Source: Sciurus carolinensis
Taxonomy: Eukaryota; Chordata; Mammalia; Rodentia; Sciuridae
NCBI RefSeq assembly: GCF_902686445.1
Contig: NC_062232.1
Coordinates: 15,111,105-15,175,104 of the forward strand
Length of the DNA: 64,000 nt
Direction of reading: 5' to 3'
Below the pieces are notes generated by a model. That model saw only the letters and a program-made list of their open reading frames with translations. It was not told the origin of the DNA and did not search any database. Each line of letters opens with the position of its first letter. The stretch's first letter is position 1. A program made the translations under genes and the position numbers. This document shows, in pieces, positions 59,284 through 64,000 of the stretch.

Positions 59284-59539
59284 CTGCATACAACTTTTTA
59301 AGGAAAAACCACACAGGTGGGAAATCACTACTTCCTATGATTTATGATGCTATTATGTTTCATTATTCTGAATTTCTATGGAAACTATACACTGACTTGA
59401 TTAAAAAGGTTTATGTAAAAACACAATGAGATCAATTTTGAGAAACTGAATTTCTAAGATAAAAAGATGAAGTGTCTTTTATTTTAATAAGGAAATTGAA
59501 TTAGGACAAAGTGAGAGATTAAAGGTTCTATATCATCTT

Positions 59540-60185
59540 TTGAAAGAAAACAATGACAAGTGCTGACAAGGATGTGGAGAAATTGCTGGTGGAATGTAAA
59601 ATGATGCAGTCACTTTGGAAAACCATCTGGAAGTTCCTCAAAAAGTTAAATATAGAGTCACCACCTAATTGATCAATTCTACTTGTAGGTATATACCAAA
59701 GAGAAATGAAAACAAATGTCCACAAAAAACTTACACAAAATGTTCACAGCATCATTATTCATGACAGCCAAAAAATGGAAACAATCCAAATACTCATCAA
59801 CTGATGAATGGATAAACGACATATGGCATATCCATCCAATGAAATATTATTCAGCCATAAAAAGCATCCTCATGCTACAAAGTTGGATGAACACCAAAAA
59901 CATTACGCCACATGAAAGAATCAGTCACAAAAGCCATATATAATATGATTACATTTATATGGAATGTTAAGAATAGGCAAATTCATAGAGACAGAAAGTA
60001 AAAGAGTGGTTGCCAGGGGTTGGGGGAAGGAGAAATGGGGTACAGTGTTTCCTTCTGAGCTGATAAAATGTTTTGGAATTAAATAGTGGTGATGGTTGTA
60101 GAACCCTGTGAATATACTAAAAACTAGTGAATTGTTTACTTCCAAAGGGGGAATTTTATGGTAGGTAATATCTCAATTTTTAAAA
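59540..60185 (+). repeat. ancient L1 3' fragment
   Basis: The phrases GACAAGGATGTGGAGAAATTG, GAATGGATAAACGACATATGG, GAATATTATTCAGCC-like text and AGTGGTGATGGTTGTAGAACC follow L1M order. It is non-coding. Confidence 0.75.
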
Positions 60186-60329
60186 ACTCTCATGGCTCTA
60201 TATGCCACATCAACTATCCAATAGGAATTAAATAATCCAGCAAAAGACACCTTATAGGAAGACATCTTTGCATGCTACAATACTGTTTTCAAAGTGTTTA
60301 ACATTAATAAACTTAACGTTAACCAGCTA

Positions 60330-60485
60330 CTATACTTTATACTCATCCCTTTACTTAATTTTAACTACCACTATAAGGCAAGTATAAATCTTATTCCTAT
60401 TTTACACTTGATGAAACTGAGACTATGTAACATGCCAAGAGTCAGTCACATAGCTAGGAGTCTAAGAGCAGGAATTTGAACTCAA
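60330..60485 (-). repeat. MIR fragment
   Basis: The reversed core (TTTTACACTTGATGAAACTGAG; AGTCACATAGCTAGGAG) is visible. A second, weaker reversed MIR-like stretch lies at 61020-61165. Confidence 0.6.
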
Positions 60486-61605
60486 CTCTAATTCCCGTAC
60501 TCAAGTTCTAATCATCTCAAAGGGTAAAGATATATCCTGAAGCACTACACAGTCTGTACAATATGCTGATCATCTTAAATCGGTTTGAAAAATCCTATTT
60601 CTTGGGACACTGGGTTTCTTAAACTTGCTGTGTCAAGAAAAATATGACAGTTTGTGTCATTATAGAGCCTAGTCATGCCATGCATTAACCACATCGTATT
60701 AGGAGACTGGTGATTTTTACCCAGCAAGGGAAAAGATTTTTACTATTTTACTTTCAATTTTTTCATATACCACAACACACAGTTTGACTTTCTTTTAATT
60801 AGTCCCAAACTTATTGTTAGAATCAAATCCAATTTTAAAAAAGCTCCATGTATTTCAACTAAGACCTAGTTAGGCATAGACTTGACTTAAAAGTCTAGTC
60901 AAATATTTCAGTAATTTGATACTACAGACTACAGAAAAAACTATTAGCACTGACCTTTCCTATTCCCACTTTCTGGAAGATCTATTGATGATCTATTGCC
61001 ATGCATGGCATCAGTTCTTTAAATGTGCCAGTCATTCAATATGCATAGCATAATAAGTTGGTTTTATCATCATTTTATAGGTAAAGGCTATAGAGACTCA
61101 GCAAATGTGTGCAAGATCAAACATAAACTGGGAAGAGATGAGATTCAAATTTAGGTCTCTGCATTTTCTACTACACCTGGCATTTCATGGATAAACATCC
61201 ATGAAGAGTTCTGAAACAGAACTGTACTAACCTCAGGAAATTTTGTACTATTCATACTATCCCAGAATTTAGGGGTAGAATGTATAAGTTTTAACCAGCT
61301 TAAGTCAAACAGTCCATAACCTTGCTGGTCTTGGTTTCTGCTAATATTGAAAAATCTCTTATACTCATCTCTAGAATTATGAAGTCCTCAAATATCCACC
61401 TACCCCGTAATTTTTGTTGTTTAAATCAAGATGCATAGAATGATTACTGAATAATTTCAAAACATTTTAATAGATTTCATTAACCATATAAAATGGATTT
61501 GACAGATCAAATCCCTACACTAAAATTATCATCACACAAAAAAAACTGGAAAAATGCTTAAACCAAAAGCTCCCTGATAACAGTATGTTTTTCATCTACT
61601 GATTA

Positions 61606-63218
<1,613 letters not shown>

Positions 63219-63220
63219 AC

Positions 63221-63284
63221 CTGATCTGGTTCATATACCATATTTTGTTTACTGTGAAGGTCGGCCAAAGACATATCTATTCTC
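63221..63284 (-). CDS. BCLAF3: BCLAF3 internal exon (64 bp)
   Basis: The acceptor TTATAG|G and donor CAG|GTAAGTG are both strong. The first base completes the split arginine codon of the previous exon; 21 codons follow (RIDMSLADLHSKQ and VYEPDQ) and it ends in phase 0. The RIDMS start resembles the RIDIS stretch found upstream of the basic motif in the family. Confidence 0.85.
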
Positions 63285-63960
63285 CTATAATAATAAAGGC
63301 ATATTACAATTAAATAATTAGGTTATACACTGATACCTTGATTCTACTACTACAGAATGGAATTTGAAATAAAGCAGGTATGTCTTGAAAAAGGCAAAAG
63401 AAACCTGCTACCAGGTAATTTTTCACCTCTATGGCAGTCTCCTAGGAATCTATATCCTGTGAAGCACATTTCAGGGAAGTTTTAGTGGTTCTCAGATAAC
63501 TAGTGTCTGTGTAATTTCAAACTTCATTCTAACACTGATTCAACTCAGTTCACAAGACAGGGTGCACCACCTGCTCAGACAAGTGCCAGCAGAAGACATG
63601 TTCTCATCTGGCTGCCCTCAGAACAGCCACTTGTGATCACATGATTTCAATGGCTTGACAACTGCCTTACATTCTTCCAGTGATAACTTCAGTAGGCAAC
63701 TACTATAGACATAGCAGAATCAAAGATAGGGAGGTAAATATTTTCAAAGTCCTATACATTTAAACAATGCTAGTCAATGGTTTCAATGCAATCTATTCCA
63801 ATGATATGTACTGGCACAGTACCTGCTTGGGTAGGTTCTATTTTTATGTCAGAAACACATTCCTAGAGTCTATAGCAAGCCCAGTTGTGCAAGCTTAGGA
63901 AACAGCAGTTCTGAGGTTTATTCTCATGAGTTAAATGGGAATACAGTAATCAATCATTAC

Positions 63961-64000
63961 CTGTGAATTTCTGGATCTGAATTCAATTTAATTTCTTTTG
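63961..64000 (-). CDS. BCLAF3: BCLAF3 exon, cut by the window edge
   Basis: Only the last 40 bases of the exon are in the window. They encode KEIKLNSDPEIH and two bases of an arginine codon, ending CACAG|GTAATG at 63961. The rest of the gene, including the promoter and N-terminal RS-rich part, lies beyond position 64000. Confidence 0.75.

Overview
This is a eukaryotic window, almost certainly from the X chromosome of a squirrel-family (Sciuridae) rodent. The main clue is its dozens of composite SINEs, in which a B1/7SL-like head is joined to an ID (tRNA-Ala-like) tail with the ending 'GGGTTCAATCCCCAGCACC'. Free ID monomers, 5'-truncated rodent L1s and older L1M, L2, MIR and MaLR fossils support this. 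No bacterial-style operon, rRNA gene, functional tRNA gene or CRISPR array is visible.

Right part (35.3-64 kb): the 3' half of one protein-coding gene on the minus strand. Seven exons with GT-AG junctions and matching phases give one open frame of about 204 codons. I identify it as BCLAF3 (THRAP3/BCLAF1 family, formerly CXorf23) from its C-terminal architecture. The order along the minus strand is a partial exon (64000-63961), then 63284-63221, 61722-61607, 54891-54777, 53086-52991, 46954-46799, and a terminal exon with ten codons including the stop (36356-36327) followed by about 1 kb of 3' UTR ending near 35305. Introns are filled with SINE, L1, L2, MIR and MaLR relics and one small TA-flanked DNA transposon.

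Left part (1-35.3 kb): intergenic DNA downstream of that gene, without recognisable exons. Its centrepiece is a 6,441-bp endogenous betaretrovirus (type D-like) on the minus strand at 9986-16426, inserted into an older L1. It has a 6-bp target-site duplication (ACATGG), 96-bp LTRs, a tRNA-Lys1,2 primer-binding site, a splice donor, an open 706-codon gag, a dUTPase-protease-G-patch pro frame, a pol frame with RT, RNase H and integrase broken by one in-frame TGA, two recognisable -1 frameshift sites, a remnant of a type D-like env transmembrane tail, a CTE-like RNA export element, and a polypurine tract. The unusual points are the very short LTRs and the combination of near-complete env loss with retention of the CTE. 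A second, unrelated solo LTR of 534 bp lies at 23608-24141 with its own 6-bp duplication (TATGAC).

Repeat family names are assigned by eye from sequence resemblance. Boundaries are good to a few bases where duplicated target sites are stated and to tens of bases otherwise.
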